From Tsukamurella pulmonis (GTDB lineage: Bacteria > Actinomycetota > Actinomycetes > Mycobacteriales > Mycobacteriaceae), in the NCBI RefSeq assembly GCF_900103175.1, contig NZ_FNLF01000002.1, positions 1,426,001-1,490,000 on the forward strand: a DNA stretch of 64,000 nucleotides. The letters are read 5' to 3'. Numbering within the stretch: position 1 is the first letter of the stretch; each line of letters starts with the position of its first letter. Below the pieces are notes generated by a model that saw nothing but the letters and a program-made list of their open reading frames with translations, made no database searches and had not been told where the DNA came from. The position numbers were made by a program, and so were the translations under genes. Below, piece after piece: positions 7,984 to 16,146 of this stretch.

Positions 7984-9096
7984 GTGACCGAGGTGGCCGA
8001 TCTCGATGATCCGGCAGGTCTGATCGCGGCCGATGAGGGTGGTCACCTGCGGGCCGCCGCGCTCGCGGGCGCGCAGGTGCGCGCCGTCGCCACTGCGGTC
8101 GACGAGGGTGCGCTCGCCCAGCTCGACGGTCTCGCACCGCGCGCCGTCGTCGTGGTGTGCGGCGCCGGGCCCGCCGCGGCCGCCGCCGGTTTCGTCGAAG
8201 CCCTCACCGCCGGCCGTTTCGACGTCCCACTCGTGCGCTCCACCGAGCTGCCGCCCTGGGTGGGCGCGCTCGACGTGGTGGTCGTCTGCGGTTTCGACGC
8301 GGGCGACCTCGTGCTCGCCCGAGCCGTCGCCGTGGCGTCCCGGCGCGGTGCCACCGTGGTGGTGGCCGTTCCCCTGGAGGGCCCCGTCGCCGAGGCCGCC
8401 GCGGGGCGCGCCGCCGACCTCTCACCCCGCCTGCGCGTACCGGAACGGTTCGGGTTCGTCGGGGTCGCCGCCGCGCTGCTCGCCGTGCTCGGCCGCCTCG
8501 CCGGCCTCGACCGCGGAGCGGAGCCCGGGCAGGGCTTCCTGTTCACCCTCGCCGAGACACTCGATGACGAGGCCGTGCGCGGCGCGCCGGACCGGGACGT
8601 CGCCTCCAACCCGGCCAAGCGCCTGGCCGCCCGCATGACGGGACGTCGCGTCGCGCTCACCGCCGACACGGCGCCGGGGCTCGCCATCGCGGAACACGCG
8701 GCCTCGCAGGCGCTCACGCTCGGCGGCCAGGTGGTGGCCGCGGTCGGCTTCGCGGACGTCGAACTCGCGACGCCCGAACTGGCGGCCACCCCGTCCGGCG
8801 GTGCGCTGGAGACCCGCAGGGACGCGGCGGTCGATCCGCTCTTCCACGATCCCTTCCTCGACGGCCCGGCGGCCCAGACCCCGCTGCGGGTGCTCATCCT
8901 CACCACGGAGGAGCGCGCGCCCCTGGTGGAGGCACGACTGCGGGCACTGCCCGAGGTGGAGGCGCTGCCCGTCGACGAGGGCACGGACCGCGCGGCCGCG
9001 CCCGCCGGCCCGCACGCCGACGCGCTGGCGTTGCTGGCGCTCGCGGTACGGTTCGATCTGGCGTCGGTGTACCGGCGCCTGACGGGGGAGGCGTGA
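7984..9096 (+). CDS. SIS-fold sugar-phosphate isomerase-like protein (Rv3256c/TobH-like)
   Basis: 370-residue protein conserved between manB and manA in this order. Alternating hydrophobic strands such as APRAVVVVCGAGPAAAAAGFVE and WVGALDVVVVCGFDAGD suggest two SIS (sugar isomerase) subdomains. The catalytic residues of true phosphoglucose/phosphomannose isomerases are not obvious, so the role is inferred from context. GTG 7984 is preferred over an in-frame upstream ATG because GGGAGGA lies 6 bases before it. The stop overlaps the manA start (TGATG), indicating translational coupling. Confidence 0.75.
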   Translation: MTEVADLDDPAGLIAADEGGHLRAAALAGAQVRAVATAVDEGALAQLDGLAPRAVVVVCGAGPAAAAAGFVEALTAGRFDVPLVRSTELPPWVGALDVVVVCGFDAGDLVLARAVAVASRRGATVVVAVPLEGPVAEAAAGRAADLSPRLRVPERFGFVGVAAALLAVLGRLAGLDRGAEPGQGFLFTLAETLDDEAVRGAPDRDVASNPAKRLAARMTGRRVALTADTAPGLAIAEHAASQALTLGGQVVAAVGFADVELATPELAATPSGGALETRRDAAVDPLFHDPFLDGPAAQTPLRVLILTTEERAPLVEARLRALPEVEALPVDEGTDRAAAPAGPHADALALLALAVRFDLASVYRRLTGEA

Positions 9097-10340
9097 TGGA
9101 GCGGATCGAGGGGGTCATCCGGCCGTACGCCTGGGGCTCGCGCACCGTCCTGGCGACGATGCAGGGCCGGCCCGTGCCGTCGAACCACCCCGAGGCCGAG
9201 CTCTGGTTCGGGGCGCATCCCGCCGACCCGGCGAAGCTCTACAACGCCGCGGACACCGCGCCCGACGGCGACCTGCTCTCCGCGATCACCGCCGACCTCG
9301 ACGGTCAGCTCGGCTCCGCCTGCCGGAACGAGTTCGGCGATCGCCTGCCGTATCTGGTGAAGGTGCTCGCCGCCGACGAGCCGCTCTCGCTGCAGGCGCA
9401 CCCCTCGCGGGAGCAGGCCGAGGAGGGCTTCGCCCGCGAGAACGCCGCCGGCATCCCGCTGGACGCGCCCGAGCGCAATTACCGCGACGCCGCGCACAAG
9501 CCCGAGGTCGTCGTCGCGCTGAGCCGGTTCGAGGCCCTGGCGGGTTTCCGCGACCCGGCCGTCACCGTCGAACTGCTGCGCGTGCTGGCGGTGCCGGAGC
9601 TCGACAGCTACCTGGGACTGCTCGCCGGACAGCCGGATTCGCAGGGACTGCGCGCTCTGGTCACCACCTGGATCACCCTGCCCCAGCCCGCACTCGCGGT
9701 GCTCGTGCCCGAGGTCCTCGCCGGCTGCATCCGCTACCTCGAGAGCGGCGCCGAGCGGTTCAAGGGCGAGGCGCAGCTCGCGCTGACGCTGGGGGAGCGC
9801 TACCCCGACGACGCCGGGGTGCTGGCCGCTCTGCTGCTCAACCGGATCGTGCTCGAGCCGGGGCAGGCGCTCTACCTCTCGGCAGGCAACCTGCACGCGT
9901 ACATCAACGGTGCGGCCGTCGAGGTGATGGCCAACTCCGACAACGTGCTGCGCGGCGGCCTCACGCCCAAGCACGTCGACGTGCCGGAGCTGCTGCGCGT
10001 CCTCGACTTCACGCCGCGCGCCCCCGACGAACTCGCCCCCCGCACCGCGGCGGTCGGGCCCGAGGTGGTCTTCTCCACGCCCGCGCCCGAGTTCCGGGTC
10101 TCGCGGGTGCGGCTGGACGGTACCGCGCTCACCCGCGCCGCCTCGGTGCAGCTCGACGCCCGCGGACCGCAACTGCTGGTGGTGACCGAGGGAACGCTGA
10201 CCGTGCGCGGCGCGGGCGGCCCCACCCTCGAGGTGCCCGCGGGCAGCGGCCTGTGGATGCCGGCATCGGATCCCGGTGTCGTCGTCACGGCGCACTCGCC
10301 TGCTACGGAGTTCTTCCGAACGCTCGTCGGCGGCCACTGA
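9096..10340 (+). CDS. manA: mannose-6-phosphate isomerase, class I
   Basis: Zinc enzyme interconverting fructose-6-phosphate and mannose-6-phosphate, feeding manB. 414 residues. Family landmarks are IRPYAWGSRT at the N-terminus, AELWFGAHP, the zinc-ligand segment LSLQAHPSREQAEEGF near residue 100, KPEVVVAL, and the metal/active-site segment YLSAGNLHAYINGAAVEVMANSDN. The ATG at 9096 overlaps the previous stop. A GTG one codon earlier is an alternative and changes one residue. The cupin-like C-terminal domain is complete. Confidence 0.95.
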   Translation: MERIEGVIRPYAWGSRTVLATMQGRPVPSNHPEAELWFGAHPADPAKLYNAADTAPDGDLLSAITADLDGQLGSACRNEFGDRLPYLVKVLAADEPLSLQAHPSREQAEEGFARENAAGIPLDAPERNYRDAAHKPEVVVALSRFEALAGFRDPAVTVELLRVLAVPELDSYLGLLAGQPDSQGLRALVTTWITLPQPALAVLVPEVLAGCIRYLESGAERFKGEAQLALTLGERYPDDAGVLAALLLNRIVLEPGQALYLSAGNLHAYINGAAVEVMANSDNVLRGGLTPKHVDVPELLRVLDFTPRAPDELAPRTAAVGPEVVFSTPAPEFRVSRVRLDGTALTRAASVQLDARGPQLLVVTEGTLTVRGAGGPTLEVPAGSGLWMPASDPGVVVTAHSPATEFFRTLVGGH

Positions 10341-10451
10341 TCCGTCGTCGCGGCGTCGTCGTCGTCGATCCATTGAGCCCCTTGAAAATTCGGCGGGACC
10401 AATTTCTCCGTACGTTTGCAGGCGCAATGGACCAGGCGTAGGTTTCGGAGC

Positions 10452-10465
10452 GGGGCGATCGCCCC
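10452..10465. promoter_or_regulatory. 14-bp GC palindrome upstream of the CoA gene cluster
   Basis: GGGGCGA joined to its perfect complement, 60 bases before the dehydrogenase ATG at 10525. The rest of the 184-bp gap (10341-10524) includes an AT-richer segment around 10382-10405 that could hold the promoter, but no clear -35/-10 pair. It is a candidate operator only. Confidence 0.35.
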
Positions 10466-10524
10466 CCCTGCCCGAGCGGTTGTCATGGGCCTTCGGGCGG
10501 ACCATGCCACAAGGGAGAACTGCG

Positions 10525-11394
10525 ATGTCCGTCGTCACCATCATTGGAGCTGGAGTCATCGGCGTTTCGTGGGCGAAGCTGTTCGCCGATGCCGGTTGGG
10601 AAGTGCGGGTCTCGGACCCGCGGCCGGATCTCGCGGAGGTCCTCAGCGGGGTCAACGCCACGGCGGTCCCGGATCTCGCGGAGGCCGTCACCGGAACCGA
10701 CTACGTGCAGGAGGCCGGTCCCGAGCGGATCGAGCTCAAGCACTCGATCTTCGAGACGGCCGCCGCGAACACCGGCGACGGCGTCGTGCTCGCGTCCTCG
10801 TCCTCGTCGCTGCTCCCGTCGGTCATCGCCGAGGGCAACGCGGCGGCCGATCGGATCGTCATCGGCCATCCGTTCAACCCGCCGAACCTGATGCCGCTCG
10901 TCGAGGTCGTCCCCTCGCCCGCGACGTCGGCCGCAACGGTCGACCGCGCCATCGAGGTCTACCGCTCCCTCGGCAAGCTGCCGATCCGGGAGAAGAAGGA
11001 GATCCCCGGCTTCGTCGGCAACCGGCTGCAGAAGGTGTTCGTCGACCAGGCGACCTACCTCGTCCAGCAGGGCGTCATCGAGCCCCAGGACCTGGACGAA
11101 CTTGTCCGTGCCTCCCTCGGACTGCGCTACGCCGCCGAAGGGCCCTTCGCCTCCGAGCACCTCGGCGGCGGCCCCGGCGGCATCCGCAAGCTCACCTCGG
11201 GCATCGCCTCGCAGTTCACCTTCGAGATCGGTGAGCCCGATCCCGCGCGCCTCGGCGACGTCCTGGACTCCGTCGAGAAGGCCTACGGCACCGGCGAAGA
11301 GGTCTACAACAACCTCGTCGCGCAGCGCGACGGCCGCACCAACGCGATCCTCAAGGCGCTCAAGGACGCCGACGCCGCCGGCGGCGCGCGATGA
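10525..11394 (+). CDS. 3-hydroxyacyl-CoA dehydrogenase-family protein
   Basis: NAD-dependent dehydrogenase of 289 residues, one of the short 3-hydroxyacyl-CoA / L-carnitine dehydrogenase-like members. The Rossmann motif is GAGVIGVSWAKLFADAG (residues 8-24). The family motif HPFNPP occurs near residue 115, and EIPGFVGNRLQ opens the C-terminal helical domain. It uses the ATG at 10525, with AGGGAG 6 bases upstream. Its stop overlaps the start of the CoA-transferase gene (ATGA), so both act together, probably on an acyl-CoA or carnitine-like substrate. Substrate not identifiable here. Confidence 0.8.
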   Translation: MSVVTIIGAGVIGVSWAKLFADAGWEVRVSDPRPDLAEVLSGVNATAVPDLAEAVTGTDYVQEAGPERIELKHSIFETAAANTGDGVVLASSSSSLLPSVIAEGNAAADRIVIGHPFNPPNLMPLVEVVPSPATSAATVDRAIEVYRSLGKLPIREKKEIPGFVGNRLQKVFVDQATYLVQQGVIEPQDLDELVRASLGLRYAAEGPFASEHLGGGPGGIRKLTSGIASQFTFEIGEPDPARLGDVLDSVEKAYGTGEEVYNNLVAQRDGRTNAILKALKDADAAGGAR

Positions 11395-12872
11395 CGGCCG
11401 AGGAGCTCACCGCGCTCCTGCGGAAGCCCGCCGCGACCACCGACGAGTTCGACCCGTACGGCCCGCTGGAGGAACTGCTCTCCTCGATCGGGTTCTCGTC
11501 GGCCGACTCGGGTGGCTCGATCGACTTCGTCGGTGCCGACCCGGTGCTGCCGGGAACGCTGCGGCTGGCGGGTGGCACGGCGATCACGCTGGTCGCGAAA
11601 TCGGTGGCCATCGCCGCTCTGTGGCGGATGCGCGGCGGTGCGGGGCAGGACATCGCGATGGACCTGCGGGTGGCCCCCCACCGGCTGTGTCCCTTCTACG
11701 ACGGCAGGTGGGAGCTGGTCAACGGCTACCCGATGATCGACCCGGTCAACGTCACCGACGCGTACACCTACGACATGTTCTACCGGACCAAGGACGACCG
11801 GTGGATGCATCCGATGGGGCCGTACCCCAAGCTGCGCAACGACACGTCGGTGCTGCTCGGGGTCCCGGAGTCGAAGGAACACGTGGCCAAGGCGATCGCC
11901 GAGTGGAACTCCGCCGATCTGGAGGAGGCGGGGGAGAAGGCCGGCGTCATCATGCCGATGTGCCGGACCACCGAGGAACTGATCGCGACCGAGCAGTACC
12001 GCGACGTGCTCGGTCCCATGCCGCCGGTCGTGATCGAGAAGATCGGCGACAGTGACCCGGAGCCGTTCACGCCCGATCCCCGAACGCCGCTCGACGGGGT
12101 GCGCGCCCTGGCTCGCGCCCACATCATCGCGGGCGCGGGGTGCGGCCGTGCGCTCGCCCTGCACGGGGCGGACGTGCTCAACGTCTGGGGCCCGGACGAG
12201 TACGAGATCCCGCTGCTGTACGCCACATCCAACATCGGGATGCGCTCGACGATGCTGGACCTGCATACCGAGCACGGCACGTCGGTCATGCTGGACCTGC
12301 TGCGCGATGCGGACGTCTTCTTCGCCAACCGCCGCCCCGGAAGCCTCGCCCGGCACGGCATCGACGCCGCCTCGGCGGCGGCGATCCGACCGGGCATCAT
12401 CCACGCCTCGGTCAACCTCAACGGTGAGACCGGCCCGTGGGCGGGCCGCGTCGGTTTCGACCAGACGGCCGGTTCCCTCTCGGGCGTCATGATCAACGAG
12501 GGCGAGGACGGTGTGCCCCACCTGCCCGCGCTCCCCGTGGTGAACGACTACATCACCGCCTGGTTCATGCAGATGGGCATCATCCGTGCCCTCATGCTGC
12601 GCGCCGAAGTCGGCGGCTCGTACAAGGTCACCGTGTCGCTGACCCGGACCGCTCTGTGGCTGCTCAGCCTCGGGCGGATCGACAAGGCGTACTCGTACGA
12701 GGTCGCGGGGAAGGCGCCGGGGCACGAGTACCTGGCACCGCAGACCTTCCTCGCGGACACGGCGCTGGGGCGTTACCAGGGCATCACCGAACAGGTCCGG
12801 ATGTCGCAGACGCCGGGCTACTACACCTACCCGTTGATTCCGCGTGGCTCGCATCAGCCGCGCTGGTTGTGA
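11391..12872 (+). CDS. CaiB/BaiF-type (class III) CoA-transferase with rearranged halves
   Basis: 493 residues. Class III CoA-transferases start with PLDGvrVLdl..GP..G..La.lGADVikvE; here the matching segment PLDGVRALARAHIIAG...ALHGADVLNVWGP begins only near residue 231. It continues through NRRPGSLARHGID, NGETGPWAGRVGFDQTAGSL and PVVNDYITAWFM, whose Asp386 aligns with the catalytic Asp. The preceding part (about 60-225) resembles the normal C-terminal half: WRMRGGAGQDIAMDLR, YRTKDDRW, a short-helix lid and VIMPMCRTTEELIATEQYRD. The order is therefore C-half then N-half. Translation is coupled to the upstream dehydrogenase and followed by the propeller gene. Confidence 0.8.
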   Translation: MTAEELTALLRKPAATTDEFDPYGPLEELLSSIGFSSADSGGSIDFVGADPVLPGTLRLAGGTAITLVAKSVAIAALWRMRGGAGQDIAMDLRVAPHRLCPFYDGRWELVNGYPMIDPVNVTDAYTYDMFYRTKDDRWMHPMGPYPKLRNDTSVLLGVPESKEHVAKAIAEWNSADLEEAGEKAGVIMPMCRTTEELIATEQYRDVLGPMPPVVIEKIGDSDPEPFTPDPRTPLDGVRALARAHIIAGAGCGRALALHGADVLNVWGPDEYEIPLLYATSNIGMRSTMLDLHTEHGTSVMLDLLRDADVFFANRRPGSLARHGIDAASAAAIRPGIIHASVNLNGETGPWAGRVGFDQTAGSLSGVMINEGEDGVPHLPALPVVNDYITAWFMQMGIIRALMLRAEVGGSYKVTVSLTRTALWLLSLGRIDKAYSYEVAGKAPGHEYLAPQTFLADTALGRYQGITEQVRMSQTPGYYTYPLIPRGSHQPRWL

Positions 12873-12883
12873 GGAGCGCACGC

Positions 12884-13771
12884 ATGACCACTTTGTTGGC
12901 ACTACACATCACGGAGAACGCGATCGTGCGGATCTCCGTCGAGGACGGCTCGTCCGAGTACCTGACCCGCTCCTCGGGCGCGGCACCGGACGGGATCGTC
13001 GTCGTGGGCGACCGGGCCTACTGGACCACGATGGGGGCGCCCATCGAGAACCCGGACATCCCCGGCGAGGCGGGTGACGACTTCTCCGTGCGCAACGGCG
13101 GGGTGCACACCATCAAGCTCGACGGCACGGACCTGCGGGACGTGCTGCCGACGGGGTCGATCACCACCGGCAAACAGATCGCGACCGACGGGCGCAGGTT
13201 GTACTGGTCCGATCGTGAGGGCTACAAGGTCTCCTCGTGCAACCTCGACGGTTCGGATCTCAAGGACCACGTGGTCAACACCGGCCGGGACATCGCCGAG
13301 CAGTGCGTCGGGGTCACGGTCGACTCGGCCTCCGGTCACCTGTACTGGACGCAGAAGGGCCCGGCGGACGGCGGCAAGGGGCGCATCCTCCGGACATCGC
13401 TGGCGGATCCCGCGGATCCCGCGGCGCGCAACGACATCGAGACGCTCTGGTCCGGTCTCCCCGAGCCGATCGACATCGAGATCGCCGACGGCTACCTGTA
13501 CTGGACGGATCGCGGTGCGCCGCCGAACGGCAACACCCTCAACCGGGCACCGCTGCCGGCGCCCGGGGCCACGGGCGCCGCACCCGAGATCGTCGCGCGG
13601 GACTTCCGGGAGGCCATCGGCCTGGCGGTCGACGCGGCCGCCGGCCTCGCCTACGTCTCGGATCTGGGCGGCACCATCCGGGCCGTGCCGCTGCCGGGCT
13701 CGACCACCGCGGACCGGGTGGTCGCGACCTACAACGGCCCGGTCACGGGCATCGTGCTCGAAACGCGGTAG
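12884..13771 (+). CDS. YWTD-type beta-propeller protein
   Basis: 295 residues made of repeated propeller blades resembling LDL-receptor class B repeats. At least four YWT/YWS motifs are visible: AYWTTMGAP, LYWSDREG, LYWTQKGP and LYWTDRGAP, each followed about 20-25 residues later by an NLDGSDL- or RTSL-type turn. No signal peptide or membrane segment is seen, so it is probably cytoplasmic. Catalytic residues of SMP-30 lactonases are not evident. The ATG at 12884 lies 11 bases after the CoA-transferase stop with GAGGAG just upstream, so it belongs to the same operon. Role unknown: a lactonase-like or binding function is conceivable. Confidence 0.7.
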   Translation: MTTLLALHITENAIVRISVEDGSSEYLTRSSGAAPDGIVVVGDRAYWTTMGAPIENPDIPGEAGDDFSVRNGGVHTIKLDGTDLRDVLPTGSITTGKQIATDGRRLYWSDREGYKVSSCNLDGSDLKDHVVNTGRDIAEQCVGVTVDSASGHLYWTQKGPADGGKGRILRTSLADPADPAARNDIETLWSGLPEPIDIEIADGYLYWTDRGAPPNGNTLNRAPLPAPGATGAAPEIVARDFREAIGLAVDAAAGLAYVSDLGGTIRAVPLPGSTTADRVVATYNGPVTGIVLETR

Positions 13772-13790
13772 TCGCGCACCGCGTCGACGG

Positions 13791-13824
13791 ACCTCCCCGG
13801 TGGCTCAGTAGCCGCCGGGGAGGT
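13791..13824. terminator. hairpin at convergent gene ends
   Basis: ACCTCCCCGGTGGC (13791-13804) pairs with GCCGCCGGGGAGGT (13811-13824) across a 6-base loop; one pair is G-U. It lies 19 bases after the propeller stop. It also overlaps the last codons of the antitoxin-like gene on the other strand. Confidence 0.75.
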
Positions 13825-14011
13825 TCTCGTAGAAGGTCTCGGGGATGTCGAAGGTCTGCATGTTCTCGACGGCGACCGCAGTCGGCTGGGCCTTGCTGAG
13901 CACGGCGAGCGGCTTCCCGTCGCGCGTGAGCAGCACGTCGTCCCCACCCTCGACGATGCCCAGGAGCTGGGCGACGGTCTGGTCAGTGGTGTGCGCGAAT
14001 GTCTTGGTCAT
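13805..14011 (-). CDS. Phd/YefM-like antitoxin, orphan
   Basis: 68 residues. The segment LLTRDGKPLAVLSK (27-40) is the hallmark of Phd/YefM antitoxins (TR.GkpvAvL). The N-terminus HTTDQTVAQLLGIVEGGDD resembles their dimerisation/DNA-binding part. The short C-terminal tail NMQTFDIPETFYENLPGGY would be the toxin-binding region. No PIN, Doc or RelE toxin ORF is found downstream (13772-13804) or upstream, so the gene looks orphaned or acts purely as a regulator. Nested inverted repeats precede it. Some Phd-like proteins with a DIPE motif near the C-terminus are known from toxin-less loci. Confidence 0.7.
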   Translation of the reverse strand: MTKTFAHTTDQTVAQLLGIVEGGDDVLLTRDGKPLAVLSKAQPTAVAVENMQTFDIPETFYENLPGGY

Positions 14012-14019
14012 AGGCCCGA

Positions 14020-14075
14020 CGGTAGGTGTTACTTACCGGTACGCCAACACTTTTCGCCTACCAACCAGTAACACC
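14020..14075 (-). promoter_or_regulatory. nested inverted repeats upstream of the antitoxin-like gene
   Basis: GGTGTTACT (14025-14033) recurs inverted as AGTAACACC (14067-14075), 33 bases apart. The first copy is itself flanked by CGGTA (14020-14024) and TACCG (14034-14038). Repeats of this kind before a Phd-like gene fit autoregulation by the antitoxin. A separate -35/-10 pair on the minus strand is not clear. Confidence 0.55.
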
Positions 14076-14148
14076 CGTCGGTAACTTCGGCGCCTCACCC
14101 GCGCCTTGCCAGCGTCCGTCCAGAGTGCGTTCAGGTGGCGATCCCACA

Positions 14149-14247
14149 GTGGAGCGCGTCCATCGGTACGAGGCCGCGCGGGAACGGAGACACCGGCTCC
14201 GCGCGGCGGCGACGCAGGAGGTCGGCACATGGGAGCACGAGGACTGA
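14149..14247 (+). CDS. possible 32-residue Arg/Glu-rich peptide
   Basis: GTG at 14149 opens VERVHRYEAARERRHRL, ending GTWEHED. AGGTGG lies 10 bases upstream. It overlaps the start of the next small ORF by 19 bases. The composition (amphipathic, charged) is protein-like, but at this length chance cannot be excluded. Confidence 0.25.
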   Translation: MERVHRYEAARERRHRLRAAATQEVGTWEHED

Positions 14248-14399
14248 GCGGGATCACCGAACGCAGACCGGGCGGCCCGTCGCCCGAAGCCCCGCGCCCG
14301 CGGGTGCGGCAGTGGAACCGGCACGCCCGCCGGTGGGACTGGGTCCGGCAGGACCCGGCGGCGACACCGTTCGGCCCGGGGGCGCGGCGCGCGGTCTAG
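14229..14399 (+). CDS. small hypothetical protein, 56 residues
   Basis: ATG at 14229 is preceded by a perfect AGGAGG (14216-14221) at 7-base spacing, the main reason to believe the ORF. The product begins MGARGLSGITERRPGG and has a basic/aromatic core RQWNRHARRWDWVRQDP. No membrane segment, signal or known motif is visible. It lies between the antitoxin-like gene and the amino-acid permease, and its stop is 77 bases before the permease start. Function unknown. Confidence 0.45.
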   Translation: MGARGLSGITERRPGGPSPEAPRPRVRQWNRHARRWDWVRQDPAATPFGPGARRAV

Positions 14400-14476
14400 G
14401 CGACTGAAATGCCTCGCTGCGCTGCCACGATGGTGTTTGATGAGTCGTCACACTCGCAGAGGACTCAGGAGCACGC

Positions 14477-15973
14477 ATGGCCAACCCATTGCTGCGTACC
14501 AAATCGGTCGAACAATCCATCGCCGACACAGAGGTCGTCGGCACCCGGCTGATGAAGCAGCTGACGGCGTGGGATCTGACGATCTTCGGCGTCGCCGTCG
14601 TCGTCGGTGCGGGCATCTTCACCATCGGTGCCTCCACGGCCGGCGACTTCTCGGGGCCCGCTGTCACGGTGTCGTTCGTCATCGCCGCGATCGCCTGCGG
14701 CCTCGCGGCCCTCTGTTACGCGGAGTTCGCGTCGACGGTGCCGGTCGCCGGCTCGGCGTACACCTTCTCCTATGCGACCTTCGGCGAGTTCGCCGCGTGG
14801 ATCATCGGCTGGGACCTGGTGCTCGAGTTCTCCATCGCCGCGGCGGCGGTGGCAAGCGGGTGGTCGAGCTACCTCGGCACGGTCTTCGGGACGGGGCCCG
14901 CAGCGGTCGAGATCGGAGGCCGCACCATCGACTGGGGCGCCATGCTCATCGTCGCCGTGCTGACGGTGCTGCTGACCTTCGGGGCGAAGGTGTCCTCGCG
15001 CGTGTCCGCCGTGATCACGGCGATCAAGGTCGCGGTGGTGCTGCTCGTCATCGTGGTCGGCGCCTTCTACATCAAGGGCTCGAACTACTCGCCGTTCGTA
15101 CCGGCGTCGGTGCCGGGTGAGAACGCCGGCATCACGCGGGACTCCACCCTGTTCCAGGCGGTGTTCGGTAGCGGCTCGTCGTACGGCTGGTTCGGCGTGC
15201 TCGCCGGCGCCGGCATCGTCTTCTTCGCGTTCATCGGCTTCGACATCGTCGCGACCTCCGCCGAGGAGACCGTGAAGCCGCAGCGCGACGTGCCGCGCGG
15301 CATCCTGGGCTCGCTCGCCATCGTCACCGTGCTCTACATCGCGGTCACCGTCGTGGTCACCGGTATGGCGAGCTACAAGGACCTCGCGACGAGCGCAGGG
15401 GAGGGCGGCGAGAAGAACCTCGCCTACGCCTTCTCGCTCAACGGCGTGGACTGGGCGGCGACGATCATCTCCATCGGCGCGCTCGCGGGCCTGACCACCG
15501 TGGTCATGGTGCTGCTCATGGGCCAGAACCGCGTGCTCTTCGCCATGGCCCGCGACGGCCTGCTGCCGCGCCAGCTGGCGAAGACCTCCGATCGCGGCGT
15601 GCCCGTGCGGATCTCGATCGGCGTCGGCGTCGTCGTCGCGCTGTTGGCGGGGATCTTCCCGCTCAAGGAACTGACGATGCTGATCAACATCGGCACCCTG
15701 TTCGCCTTCGTGCTGGTGTCCGTCGGCGTGATCGTGCTCCGCAAGCAGCGCCCGGATCTCAAGCGCGGCTTCACCGCTCCGCTGGTGCCGTTGGTCCCGA
15801 TCCTCTCGGTCATCGCGTGCGGATGGCTCATGTTCAACCTGTCGATCGAGACGTGGATGCGGTTCCTCATCTGGATGGCGCTCGGCATCGTCGTGTACTT
15901 CGTGTACTCGAAGAACCACTCCGTCCTCGGCCGACGCGAGCGCGGCGAGAAGATCGAGTCACTCGCCGACTGA
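14477..15973 (+). CDS. APC-family amino-acid permease (Rv3253c-like)
   Basis: Integral membrane amino-acid transporter of 498 residues with about 12 helices. The first helix carries the APC substrate motif GAGIFTIGA (about 48-56), and the CAT-type segment FFAFIGFDIVATSAEE is present near residue 250, followed by PQRDVPRGILGSL. It resembles cationic amino-acid transporters of actinobacteria; the substrate is not certain. ATG at 14477 has an AGGAG about 7 bases upstream. A strong hairpin follows. The M. tuberculosis homologue also lies between the manA and ahcY (sahH) regions. Confidence 0.88.
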   Translation: MANPLLRTKSVEQSIADTEVVGTRLMKQLTAWDLTIFGVAVVVGAGIFTIGASTAGDFSGPAVTVSFVIAAIACGLAALCYAEFASTVPVAGSAYTFSYATFGEFAAWIIGWDLVLEFSIAAAAVASGWSSYLGTVFGTGPAAVEIGGRTIDWGAMLIVAVLTVLLTFGAKVSSRVSAVITAIKVAVVLLVIVVGAFYIKGSNYSPFVPASVPGENAGITRDSTLFQAVFGSGSSYGWFGVLAGAGIVFFAFIGFDIVATSAEETVKPQRDVPRGILGSLAIVTVLYIAVTVVVTGMASYKDLATSAGEGGEKNLAYAFSLNGVDWAATIISIGALAGLTTVVMVLLMGQNRVLFAMARDGLLPRQLAKTSDRGVPVRISIGVGVVVALLAGIFPLKELTMLINIGTLFAFVLVSVGVIVLRKQRPDLKRGFTAPLVPLVPILSVIACGWLMFNLSIETWMRFLIWMALGIVVYFVYSKNHSVLGRRERGEKIESLAD

Positions 15974-15988
15974 TCGTCCACCCGCTGA

Positions 15989-16024
15989 GAACCGCGGTCG
16001 GAGCACCTGCTCCGACCGCGGTTC
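15989..16024 (+). terminator. terminator of the permease gene
   Basis: 17-bp perfect inverted repeat, arms GAACCGCGGTCGGAGCA (15989-16005) and its complement at 16008-16024, followed by CCTGTTTTC. Steric limits open the innermost pairs into a loop. The trailing Ts make this the most classical rho-independent terminator of the window. Confidence 0.85.
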
Positions 16025-16146
16025 CCTGTTTTCGCGGGGCAGATGTGCGGGTTCGCCGGGTGGTCGGTGTGCGAGGCGTCGGGTGCGCCGGGACTGCGCC
16101 CTCGGATTCTGTCCATCTCGGATACGGCGGCGCTATATTCAGAATC

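Noticed and set aside
13772-13804. Toxin gene downstream of the Phd-like antitoxin
   Set aside because: The gap is 33 bases and ends in the propeller gene; nothing can be encoded.
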